Shown: piece by piece, positions 9,193 to 17,545 of the stretch
Layout of the letters: each line of letters starts with the position of its first letter
Position numbering within the stretch: position 1 is the first letter of the stretch
Source of the DNA: Paraburkholderia saeva
GTDB lineage: Bacteria; Pseudomonadota; Gammaproteobacteria; Burkholderiales; Burkholderiaceae
NCBI RefSeq assembly: GCF_907164555.1
Contig: NZ_CAJQZC010000001.1
Location: 558,001-622,000, forward strand
Reading direction: 5' to 3'
DNA: 64,000 nt
Notes under the pieces: model-generated
Seen by the model: the letters and a program-made list of their open reading frames with translations, nothing else
Database searches by the model: none
What the model was told of the DNA's origin: nothing
Made by a program: the position numbers and the translations under genes

Positions 9193-10241
9193 ACGAGAAA
9201 GAGTCGCGCGTCGACCAGTCTCCGGCGAACAAACCGCGGTCCTCAGGTTGGAAATCCTGGATCCGACAGGTTCTGGGCATCGCCATTTCTCTGGTTTGCC
9301 TCGTGCTTGTATTTCGGCGTGTCGATTTTGATGCGCTAAAGGTCGCGCTCGTCGAATTTCGCTGGCACTTCCTTGCAATTGGACTTCTGTCGCTTGCGAT
9401 CGATTACGCGGTGCGTATCGAGCGGTGGACAGTCATGCTGCGAGCTGCCGGCGCGCAGGTACGGACACGCCAGTGCATTGCTCCGTTCCTTGGATCAATT
9501 ACCCTCAATAACGTTTTGCCGTTGCGGGCTGGCGACCTTGTACGTGCGCTGGTGTTTCCGTCGGCGATCGGTGTGAGCCGCGTCACCGCAACGGCGAGTC
9601 TCGTTTTCGAGCGGCTGATTGATTTGCTGACGTTGCTGATCTCGCTGGGAATCGGTCTGCTGATTTCGCCGATGCCGCTGCCGCAGTGGGTGGGCAAGAC
9701 GGTTATGGTTGTTGCAGTGGTCGGCGCCGCTGCACTGGCGATCATTGTAATCTTCGGCCGGCCGCTGCTTGCATTGCTCGAATGGGTCGCGCAGCGGTTC
9801 GACCGCGCCGGAACAAACGTTATTGCAAAGCTCGTGCGCGTGGCTGCCTCGCTTATTGAGCAGCTGAGCGCCATGGGCAGCGGGCGGACGATCGCTCGCG
9901 TGGTACTCCTGTCGGCGATTGTGTGGGCTGGGGAGGCGGGTTTGTTCTGGGCGATGTTCCAGGGTCTTGATCTGCCCGCAGGCTATGCATCGGCCCTGAT
10001 GGTGATGGCGATTGCGACGCTGTCGACGCTGGTGCCTTCTTCTCCCGGCTATGTCGGTCCATTTCATCTCGCGGCGTTCGCCGCCGTGCGTGCCCTTGGC
10101 GGTACGGATGCGCAGGCGGCAAGCTTTGCCGTGCTCTCGCATCTGTCGCTCTGGTTGCCGACCACGGTTGCGGGCGGCATCGCGATCCTGTTGAATCCCA
10201 AGCTGTTCGCTGCAGGTGCACGCGATCGGCTTCCTGGCTGA
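9189..10241 (+). CDS. YbhN/AglD-type integral membrane protein (lysylphosphatidylglycerol synthase TM region family), possible lipid-sugar flippase
   Basis: This 350-residue protein has seven or eight predicted membrane helices after a short polar start. It contains the family landmarks PFLGSITLNNVLPLRAGDLVRA and VPSSPGYVGPFHLA. I chose the ATG at 9189, which overlaps the rfbF stop as ATGA; the frame extends further upstream without a better start. Proteins of this fold frequently lie beside polyprenyl-phosphate glycosyltransferases and have been suggested to help move lipid-linked sugars, but the function is not proven. Here it sits two genes after the GtrB-like enzyme, which supports that role by context only. 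Confidence 0.82.
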   Translation: MNEKESRVDQSPANKPRSSGWKSWIRQVLGIAISLVCLVLVFRRVDFDALKVALVEFRWHFLAIGLLSLAIDYAVRIERWTVMLRAAGAQVRTRQCIAPFLGSITLNNVLPLRAGDLVRALVFPSAIGVSRVTATASLVFERLIDLLTLLISLGIGLLISPMPLPQWVGKTVMVVAVVGAAALAIIVIFGRPLLALLEWVAQRFDRAGTNVIAKLVRVAASLIEQLSAMGSGRTIARVVLLSAIVWAGEAGLFWAMFQGLDLPAGYASALMVMAIATLSTLVPSSPGYVGPFHLAAFAAVRALGGTDAQAASFAVLSHLSLWLPTTVAGGIAILLNPKLFAAGARDRLPG

Positions 10242-10262
10242 ATATCAAGAGTGGATGTTGTG

Positions 10263-11597
10263 ATGAATCAACAATATGACGTTGTGATTGTGGGTGCGGG
10301 CTTTACCGGCCTGACGGCCGGTCTCGCATTGAGCCGGGCTGGCCGGAAGGTGCTGGTCGTGGAGAGCGATGCGCATCCGGGCGGCCTTGCGGGGACGTTC
10401 CAGTTCCGCGATGGCGTGACGATCGAAAAGTTCTACCACCACTGGTTCAACAACGACGAATATGTGCCCGAGCTCGTGAAGGAGTTGGGCCTTGAAAACG
10501 AAATCGTGACCTTGCCGTCGCGCACAGGCATGTACTTCAACGGCAAGATGTGGCGCCTGTCTACGCCGTTCGATCTGTTGAAGTTCTCGCCGTTGTCGCT
10601 TATCGACCGGATCCGGCTTGGCCTGCTGGTATTCAAGGTGCGCAAGATCAAGGACTGGCGACAGATCGAACACCTGACGATCCGGGAATGGCTCGAGCCG
10701 CTGTGCGGCAAGACCGTCTACCGCGTAGTGTGGCAACCGCTCATCGACGCGAAATTTTCGGTGTTTGCTGACGCGGTGAACGCGGTGTGGTTCTGGAAGA
10801 AACTGGTCTTGCGGGGTAGCACGCGCGACAAGCAGGGCGGCGAACAGCTTGCCTATTTCCGCGGTGGCTTTGGCCGGCTTGCAAAGGCGATGTCCGATGA
10901 GATCGTCAAGCTTGGCGGCGAGGTTCGATACAACGTGCGCGCAACGGGCGTAAAAGCGGCAAACGGTAATATCGAAGCATTGCAGTTGGGCGAAGAACAG
11001 GTGACAGGGCGCCAGTATCTCTTCACGCCAGCGTTCCCGGTGATCGCCAACCTGCTTGATGGTGTGGCAGATCAGGCATGGACGAACTCCCTGCGACGCG
11101 TGAACTACCTTGGCAATATGTGCCTCGTCCTCGAGATGGACCGTAGCCTCTCGGACACCTATTGGTTGAACGTCAACGATCCGGGATTTCCGTTTGTCGG
11201 CGTGATTGAGCACACCAACTTCGATCCGCCTGCCAACTATGGCGGCAATCACATCGTATTCCTGTCGCGCTATATCGCGACCGCAGACCCGGTCTGGAAG
11301 TACGGTGACGATCAATACCTCGAGTACGCCCTTGAACATCTGAAACGGATGTTCCCGGACATGCAGCGTTCATGGATCAAGGAATTCCGTTTGTGGCGCG
11401 CTGACTATGCGCAACCGGTAACGGAACGCGACTACTCAAAGTATGTGCCGGGCCGTGGCACTCCCTTTGCCAATGCCTTGATCTCAACGATGGCGCACAT
11501 CTATCCGGAAGATCGCGGAACGAATTACGCCATTCGGGAAGGGAAGGACGTGGCGGTTGAGATGGATCGGGCGCTTGGTGGAATTCGCGCCCTTTGA
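10263..11597 (+). CDS. FAD-dependent oxidoreductase (amine oxidase / protoporphyrinogen oxidase-like)
   Basis: This 444-residue flavoprotein has the N-terminal dinucleotide-binding motif DVVIVGAGFTGLTAGLALSRAG, then VVESDAHPGGLAGTF and EKFYHHWFNNDEY. It ends with a conserved C-terminal FAD-contact region (THIYPEDRGTNYAIREGK). Such proteins are common in polysaccharide loci with CDP-glucose genes, where their substrate is unknown. By analogy with UDP-galactopyranose mutase, a flavin-dependent change of sugar ring or oxidation of a lipid-linked sugar is possible, but this is speculation. It is the last gene of the plus-strand operon begun by rfbG. A GTG 12 bases upstream is an alternative start. 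Confidence 0.8.
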   Translation: MNQQYDVVIVGAGFTGLTAGLALSRAGRKVLVVESDAHPGGLAGTFQFRDGVTIEKFYHHWFNNDEYVPELVKELGLENEIVTLPSRTGMYFNGKMWRLSTPFDLLKFSPLSLIDRIRLGLLVFKVRKIKDWRQIEHLTIREWLEPLCGKTVYRVVWQPLIDAKFSVFADAVNAVWFWKKLVLRGSTRDKQGGEQLAYFRGGFGRLAKAMSDEIVKLGGEVRYNVRATGVKAANGNIEALQLGEEQVTGRQYLFTPAFPVIANLLDGVADQAWTNSLRRVNYLGNMCLVLEMDRSLSDTYWLNVNDPGFPFVGVIEHTNFDPPANYGGNHIVFLSRYIATADPVWKYGDDQYLEYALEHLKRMFPDMQRSWIKEFRLWRADYAQPVTERDYSKYVPGRGTPFANALISTMAHIYPEDRGTNYAIREGKDVAVEMDRALGGIRAL

Positions 11598-11603
11598 TTG
11601 CGT

Positions 11604-11627
11604 GGCGCCACGACGAGGCGTGGCGCC
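11604..11627. terminator. Hairpin between convergent operons, possible bidirectional terminator
   Basis: A perfect 9-bp inverted repeat (GGCGCCACG / CGTGGCGCC) with a 6-base loop fills the 46-base gap between two convergent stop codons. There is no T-tract on either side, so it could be a weak bidirectional terminator or merely a stable hairpin. Confidence 0.45.
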
Positions 11628-11643
11628 TGCGTTCACTTAAAGA

Positions 11644-13935
11644 CTAGGACGAAGCCGGTTCGATCGTCACATTCCGGATAATCCAAGCCGCCACTCTAGG
11701 GTCGCTTTCTGCAAGTGGGGTTGGTGTACCGTCAGTCTCAATACTGAGTTCGGTGAGTTTGCTTGGCGGTACGTCGATCTCTTCATCGAAGACGGTCATC
11801 TCTTTTCCGCTGCTTTGCAACAGAAGCGTTTGACTCGAACCGTCGCTTATTCTGAATACAAGCGTCAGCGTCTGTTTCCCACGGGTAGCGTATTCGAAGT
11901 GCAATTTCGTTCGCGGAGCTCCCTTGGAGCCCGGTAAAGGCTGCAGTTCGAAACTTACTTTTCGAGGAACCCAAAGCCACCAGTTGCTTCCGTCGCTCTC
12001 ACGAGCGTAGCCTCCAATCGTCGAAGTAATCTGGACTTGTCCACGGCCATCGAAAACACCAACCCGGAACGGCCCGACTGGAGTGCCTTCTCTGAGCCAC
12101 CGGTTCCGGCCAAGCCTTTCAATTACACAGCTACCAACAGTCGGAACTTGCTTGCTGCGCGCCGGTGGCAGCGTCGAGAAGTAACCATCATCCTTCCAAT
12201 CTGATTCCAATTCTCGGTCAGGCAGATACAGTACTGCCATCTGTCGAAATTTGAGATTCTCTCCCTCTAAGTCGAGATAAACGGGTGCTGTACGGGGGCA
12301 AATGTTCCATACGGTCGTGCGTAGGTCGCGATAGAACTGATGAAGGTCGGTGATTCCGCTGTAATACTTCATAAGCGGTCTCTTCTGCACTATGCCACCG
12401 AGTGCGCTACCAATGAAGCCGATAACGAACGTTGCTAAAACGATGTTGCGAAAAGACGTGGAAAATTTTAGCCGGAGATTTATAACTGCCAGCAGGACAA
12501 GCGCCATCATGAACGGATTTGCCCATTCGGCCAGTTTGAACTGACTCCAGCTTTGACCTACACCCTTCGGAAAGGGCGATGGAGTTAAGTAGCGAAAATA
12601 CAGAATGCCGACCGCAAAAATTACCAACACCAAAACTGTTGGCAGGAGAACACCACTTGTTGTGGTTCGCCATATTGTGGATATGCCAGCGGCAAGAATG
12701 GCAATGACGAGACCAAAAAGAAACAATCCAAGGTAGAAAAAAATTGACCCTGCACTTTCAGGCGTCGTCCATTGAAAAGCTGCACCCCATACACCACCGT
12801 GCACGCCCAGTGCGTGGGCGACGTAACCGAGCAGACTCCAGTCGACAGGCGAACCCACAACGGCTCCCGTTTGCGTTCGCAACGAAGCATAGGTGCGAAA
12901 TAGCTCAGTGTTCAATATGATGAACGAGACGCCGACCGATATGCCGATGAACATCAACAGATTTCGCCAAGCCCGAAACTTCAGGGCCAGAATGAACGCA
13001 CTGCCGACTATGGCTACTACGAGGAACGGTCCAATTTCTGTATAAGCGAAGATGGCGCTGGAAAAAAGCACCGCGCAGGGAAACGAGGCCTTCGCGATAT
13101 CAACCGACGAGTTATGACCCGCCACTGTCCATCGTAACAATGGCCCAACAACAAACAACAGACCTGCGCTCAGCGCAAGTCCAATACTTTGTGGCAAAAA
13201 ACCGAAATTCGCACCGAACACCATGCCTCCGAAACCGAAAGCGGGCAGGGCCAGCAGGGCAAGTCGGATCGGCCGGTGCAAAGGGCGTAGGTGCCTGCTA
13301 AGAGGGACTCCAATCGTCAAACAGCAGGCCGCAATTGCCGTCGTTACAAGCGCGGGGTATACCTCGTCCGACCAGCGCAGATTTAACAACGCCTGAAGGT
13401 CAGCTAGTAGAAAGGACCCTCCCATACGGAACCCCTGACTTTGGTACATGTAGACTTGTGTGTCGAGAGGCGTTACCGACGTGGGTGAAATGGGTTCCCG
13501 AAATGCGTGCGCCTGTAGCCAATCGCCGTGGACTAGATAGGTAAACGCATCATTGTGGGCATCGAAGGCACCGAATGCGAAGAGGGGGCCGAATACGCTT
13601 GCGCCACAGACTATGCCGAACCCACTGACTACGAGGGCGTGGAGAAATGCATCCTTGGCATTCTGCTCTCGAAGTACGGTAAACATAAGTAGGGCGACGA
13701 CAAGCAACGGCGAGAGGAGCGTGTTGCCCAAGGGAAGAGTTCGACCACAAAGACTGGAAATAATAGTTAAGCAGGCCAAGCCAAGTGCGGGAGAAAGATA
13801 GAACCTTACTGGTCCCCTTAGCTTGTAGGGCAGCATTCCAGCCCATGGGCGGCCGATCAACGTTGCTAACGATAGGATGCCAGCGAGGGTAGGCAAAGTG
13901 GACCAGAAGATTCCCGGCCCTAAGAAGTTCGTCAT
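11644..13935 (-). CDS. Large polytopic membrane protein with C-terminal soluble domain (GT-C-like)
   Basis: This 763-residue protein has many hydrophobic segments over about residues 5-560 and a soluble, beta-rich tail of about 200 residues. I start it at the ATG at 13935 (MTNFLGPGIFW) because the upstream frame lacks protein character. An acidic loop between the early helices (FDAHNDAFTYLVHGDWLQAH) resembles the first periplasmic loop of GT-C glycosyltransferases, which carries catalytic Asp residues. The tail includes ESDGSNWWLWVP and ends SDPRVAAWIIRNVTIEP, reminiscent of the beta module at the end of the GT4 at 17542. It may transfer a lipid-linked sugar in the periplasm or polymerise; no family is certain. 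Confidence 0.7.
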   Translation of the reverse strand: MTNFLGPGIFWSTLPTLAGILSLATLIGRPWAGMLPYKLRGPVRFYLSPALGLACLTIISSLCGRTLPLGNTLLSPLLVVALLMFTVLREQNAKDAFLHALVVSGFGIVCGASVFGPLFAFGAFDAHNDAFTYLVHGDWLQAHAFREPISPTSVTPLDTQVYMYQSQGFRMGGSFLLADLQALLNLRWSDEVYPALVTTAIAACCLTIGVPLSRHLRPLHRPIRLALLALPAFGFGGMVFGANFGFLPQSIGLALSAGLLFVVGPLLRWTVAGHNSSVDIAKASFPCAVLFSSAIFAYTEIGPFLVVAIVGSAFILALKFRAWRNLLMFIGISVGVSFIILNTELFRTYASLRTQTGAVVGSPVDWSLLGYVAHALGVHGGVWGAAFQWTTPESAGSIFFYLGLFLFGLVIAILAAGISTIWRTTTSGVLLPTVLVLVIFAVGILYFRYLTPSPFPKGVGQSWSQFKLAEWANPFMMALVLLAVINLRLKFSTSFRNIVLATFVIGFIGSALGGIVQKRPLMKYYSGITDLHQFYRDLRTTVWNICPRTAPVYLDLEGENLKFRQMAVLYLPDRELESDWKDDGYFSTLPPARSKQVPTVGSCVIERLGRNRWLREGTPVGPFRVGVFDGRGQVQITSTIGGYARESDGSNWWLWVPRKVSFELQPLPGSKGAPRTKLHFEYATRGKQTLTLVFRISDGSSQTLLLQSSGKEMTVFDEEIDVPPSKLTELSIETDGTPTPLAESDPRVAAWIIRNVTIEPASS

Positions 13936-14186
13936 ATTTCTTTGCTTAGAAAGCGATTTTGTATGTAAGCGATGCTCATCTTGTCTTGGCCGGTGAGCGC
14001 GCTCTGCGATCTTTGGAAATGTGAAGCTGACGCAGCAGCCACGTTGATCGCCATAGGATGGAGCACTGGACGCTACGTTCGAGGAACAGAAGACGTAGGC
14101 CGACGCGGTAGGCATGTCGCCTCAGCCGACTCGGCTGCCGACTCACGCGGGTCATAACTTGGTGGCTGCCTAGCTCGCGTCGTCCA

Positions 14187-14933
14187 TCACGGCTTGTCCA
14201 CGAAGAAAATCACCCGGTCCCAGTAATTTAGATCAGCCAGTTGATCCGTAAATCGCAAGCGTTGAAGTGTGTCACCGCTTCGAAACTCTTGCCACGCGCT
14301 CATGCTGTACGTTTGGTATGCGAGCGGATGCGGCATCGGGATGATCGACAGGCCCGACGTGAACCCCGCATTTCGGGCGATCTGATCCATCTCTTCCAGA
14401 ACTACGTCCCGTTCGATCCAAGTCGGATCGTGCTTTTTCTGAGCCTCAACAAAGGCAATTGTTTCGGGCGACTTGCTATGTCTGGCAACAGGCTCAACGA
14501 AGATTGCGCGGCCACCGGGTCGAAGCACGCGATGAAACTCCGAGAAAACCTTCGGATAGTTGTGCATGTGATGCACGGTGTCGTAACAGAGGATGTGACC
14601 GAACTTGTTGGATTCGAACGGCATGCTATGTCCATCCCCTTCCACGAAGCTTAACAGTCCAGAGTTTATGCGGCGATCCGCGCGTGTCCGGTTTTCAAGG
14701 CATGCTTTCAGGTCGCCGTGAATATCGAAAGAAACGGTCTTGAGGCCCATTCGAGCACAAAACTCCGAAACCCACCCTGTTCCTGCGCCGAAGTCGAGTA
14801 CTGGATAGTCCAGCACGGACTGATTCAATGATGCCACCATGATGGAAAAATCAAAGAGAAGCCGTGGAGTCGATCGACCTGCCGTGAAAGGCTCAGTGAT
14901 AAACTCTGCGATCGCTTCTTGGCTAAGCTGCAT
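14187..14933 (-). CDS. Class I SAM-dependent methyltransferase
   Basis: This 248-residue methyltransferase shows motif I as VLDFGAGTGWVSEFCARMG, an acidic SFDIH after strand 2, DGHSMPFESNKFGHILCYDTVHHMHNYPKVF, and VLRPGGRAIFVEPVARH. The ATG at 14933 is preceded by a strong GGAGGA site, which fixes the start and argues that this is a real, efficiently translated gene. It lies between two large membrane proteins in the A/T-richer part of the locus. It probably methylates a sugar or another small acceptor of the polysaccharide; the substrate is not visible. Confidence 0.85.
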   Translation of the reverse strand: MQLSQEAIAEFITEPFTAGRSTPRLLFDFSIMVASLNQSVLDYPVLDFGAGTGWVSEFCARMGLKTVSFDIHGDLKACLENRTRADRRINSGLLSFVEGDGHSMPFESNKFGHILCYDTVHHMHNYPKVFSEFHRVLRPGGRAIFVEPVARHSKSPETIAFVEAQKKHDPTWIERDVVLEEMDQIARNAGFTSGLSIIPMPHPLAYQTYSMSAWQEFRSGDTLQRLRFTDQLADLNYWDRVIFFVDKP

Positions 14934-15076
14934 GGGAATCTCCTCCGTTGAATTGAGTGAGTGTAGCAAACCTTGGTGACTATGCAGCTTCGGCAAGCAC
15001 CGCTCAGCCGCAGGATGCACCCGCGACAAACTTCGCCCGGTGCGTCACCTGTGTCTGCACGGAAATATTTGCCCTG

Positions 15077-16516
15077 TCACTTCCTGAGTATCCAAATTGG
15101 CATCGGCGCAAAGTACTGGTCAATATACCTTTCTGCCCAAGGAGCATCGAATGTTGTGTCCTCGTCAATATCGGGGCCCGGCGAAAAGCCGCGATAAACT
15201 TCGCCGGAAATGGTTGGAAGGGCGGCAACGAGCATGGCAAGAATTGCGACTGTGGTCAGCCTGTTTCCGTTGATAAGTACTTTTGCTGAAAGTATGGAGA
15301 GCACCGATATTGCAGGAATGGACGCACGCATTGCAAAGTCGTTGGTCACTCCAATTTTGTACAAGGGAATTGAACATAGGCTGATAGCCGCCGCCAAAAG
15401 GAAGCCTTTCTCGCTATCAATTCCTAAAAACAAAATGGCGAGTGGGGTGGCTACTTCGATCACCAGAAAGAGGAAATATGCGGGCCACGTAAAGCAGGCG
15501 CCGTCGTCCATGGTGCAGGGAACGGTCCAAATGAAGCCGTGTGGAACGGTAGTGGTTCCCGCTGCAAGGTAGCTTGCGACTGGTATCGCAAGGAAAAAAA
15601 GCGAACACATAGACCGCCAGTCAAGAACGATATCTCGAAGCCCATATTGCAATGCCAGTACAACGGCGAATGGCATCAAGCCCATCGCGGCGAAGGGTGA
15701 CCATAAGAGAATTGCCGCGAAGAGAGGGGCTAGATAAGGAAGCAGGGACGGATGGAGTCGCTGACGCATCAACAGGGCGATCCCGAGCCATGAAGGTATC
15801 GCATGTTGAGGGACCCAGAAAAGGGACGTGGTATTTGCGGAATATTCGATCCAGCCGGCCCACCATTGGATGTGGTGTGGTGGGCCGTGTCGGTAGCCGG
15901 TGATCAATGTGCCAAACAAGTCAGCGCCTCCAAACGTGATGAAGACGAGTGGAGCAATGATTACGACATTTTTTTTATCGATAAGCCCGGGCAGAAGACT
16001 GAAGAAAAGAAAGATTCCTGCAACGGACCATAAGGAAAGCATCAGGTTTTGTGCATGAAGGTTGGTGAGCTTCAATGCAAAAGCGGGGACAAGGTACCAT
16101 CCGATTGAATATCTTATCGCTGCGCCCTCAAACCCTAGCCTCGCTTCCACCGCTGGCCAGTGACTGTACGCTAGGGAGTTGACTACAGAGTAATGCTTTA
16201 GCCAGTCTCCATTTTGGTGCAATTGACCTCCGCCACCGGAAAGCCAGATCCACAGGATTGATACGGCCAGCAGGATGAGTGCCCGCCCTGGTAGGCTGCT
16301 AGGCACACGCAACTCAGTTCGACGGATAATGTCGTATGCGCACGCGGTAATTAGAGCGCACGATGGAATCGCGATGGAAACGCGAATGAAAAATGCGAAA
16401 AATAGAAATAGCGGAACTACAAGATAAATAAATGCGGCCGATTCGGCCCAATAAATGGGTCTGTTGTTCATATGTGGGCAAGTCGCGCCTTCTGCAAGCT
16501 TTTTCGTAGGCCACAT
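15077..16516 (-). CDS. Polytopic membrane protein, probable GT-C-type glycosyltransferase or polymerase
   Basis: This 479-residue protein has about eleven hydrophobic segments. A polar loop, GGGQLHQNGDWLKHYSVVNS, follows an early helix and contains acidic residues as in the catalytic first loop of GT-C enzymes. A second loop has FGGADLFGTLITGYRHGPPHHIQWW. Two starts are possible (16516 and the ATG at 16471), neither with a clear ribosome-binding site. It is separated from the upstream GT2 gene by 174 bases. Its base composition is among the most A/T-rich in the window. No named family can be assigned from sequence alone. Confidence 0.68.
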   Translation of the reverse strand: MWPTKKLAEGATCPHMNNRPIYWAESAAFIYLVVPLFLFFAFFIRVSIAIPSCALITACAYDIIRRTELRVPSSLPGRALILLAVSILWIWLSGGGGQLHQNGDWLKHYSVVNSLAYSHWPAVEARLGFEGAAIRYSIGWYLVPAFALKLTNLHAQNLMLSLWSVAGIFLFFSLLPGLIDKKNVVIIAPLVFITFGGADLFGTLITGYRHGPPHHIQWWAGWIEYSANTTSLFWVPQHAIPSWLGIALLMRQRLHPSLLPYLAPLFAAILLWSPFAAMGLMPFAVVLALQYGLRDIVLDWRSMCSLFFLAIPVASYLAAGTTTVPHGFIWTVPCTMDDGACFTWPAYFLFLVIEVATPLAILFLGIDSEKGFLLAAAISLCSIPLYKIGVTNDFAMRASIPAISVLSILSAKVLINGNRLTTVAILAMLVAALPTISGEVYRGFSPGPDIDEDTTFDAPWAERYIDQYFAPMPIWILRK

Positions 16517-16690
16517 GATGCCACACAGGTCGACTCCGCATCTGGGCGCTTAGCGCGTGCAGTTAATGATCAAGAGGTGGCGCCCCTTATACCTAGGCGG
16601 AGCACTGCGATCCTACTTGGATTTGGTTAGCATGTGGTAGTAATGTAAAGTCACGGGGGCATACAGGTCGGGATCTATCGAAGGCAATTG

Positions 16691-17545
16691 CTACCTGCGA
16701 ATCCAGGAGTAAATGGACTTAAGCATGGCGCTGGACACCTTTCGATTCCACTTCCAGGCCGCGCACATTGAGGCTGCCCCGACCCGACAAGCAAACGAAT
16801 TCTTGCCCTCTTCGCGGGAATGACGCTGCTCAACAACAGCATGTGCATAGTTGAACAACCAGCGATCAGGTACCTTGCCGAACAAATGCTTGAACATGTC
16901 ATTGATTTCCGCATGCACCTTGACTCGCGCACCTAGCGTCTTGTTATCCGCATATAACCTGGAGCCAGCCAGTTTCTCGCGAAGAAGGGCGAACCGAACG
17001 CCAGCTTTTCCGAGCCGCAACCAGTACGCGTAGTCCATGCAATAGTTCAACGACTCGTCCAGCAAGCCATGCTGCTCAACTACGCGTCGACGAAAGAAGA
17101 GGGCCGGTTGGCAGATAAAACAGGTTTCCTTCAATCGGTCGAGGTTCCAGGGTTCCGTCGGATATTCCTCGAACGCCCGGTCTTCGAGATCGATGTGATC
17201 TGCAAGCCCATAGACAATGTCGACATCTGGATTCTGCTCAAAAAATGTCACCACATGCGCAATCGCGCCCGGGTAATAAACGTCATCGGAGTTAAGCCAA
17301 CCGATGATTTCACCATCGGTCGCGCGAATCCCCTGGTTTACGGCATCCGTTTGTCCCTTATCCTTTTTGGACACCCATCGAACCGGCGGAACGAACGCTT
17401 TTAGCACCGCGACCGTATCGTCCTTACTTCCGCCATCGAAGACGACGTGTTCAATCTCCGCGCCTGTCTGGGACGCGACACTTTGTAGTGTGCGCTCGAT
17501 GAATTGCCCCTGGTTATACGAAGGGGTGACGATACTGACTTTCAT
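16691..17545 (-). CDS. Glycosyltransferase family 2
   Basis: This 284-residue GT-A glycosyltransferase has the family core MKVSIVTPSYNQGQFIERTL, VFDGGSKDDTVAVLK and the DxD-type metal site in GEIIGWLNSDDVYYPGA. Later segments FICQPALFFRRRVVEQHG and YCMDYAYWLRLGKAG are typical of O-antigen enzymes. The ATG at 17545 overlaps the stop of the upstream GT4 gene (ATGA) and has GAAGG 8 bases before it. The upstream in-frame extension is therefore not used. It is expected to add one sugar of the repeat unit at the cytoplasmic face. Confidence 0.91.
   Translation of the reverse strand: MKVSIVTPSYNQGQFIERTLQSVASQTGAEIEHVVFDGGSKDDTVAVLKAFVPPVRWVSKKDKGQTDAVNQGIRATDGEIIGWLNSDDVYYPGAIAHVVTFFEQNPDVDIVYGLADHIDLEDRAFEEYPTEPWNLDRLKETCFICQPALFFRRRVVEQHGLLDESLNYCMDYAYWLRLGKAGVRFALLREKLAGSRLYADNKTLGARVKVHAEINDMFKHLFGKVPDRWLFNYAHAVVEQRHSREEGKNSFACRVGAASMCAAWKWNRKVSSAMLKSIYSWIRR

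Noticed and set aside
10245..11339. 364-codon open frame antisense to the FAD oxidoreductase
   Set aside because: The plus strand has clear flavoprotein motifs; the antisense product has no recognisable family.
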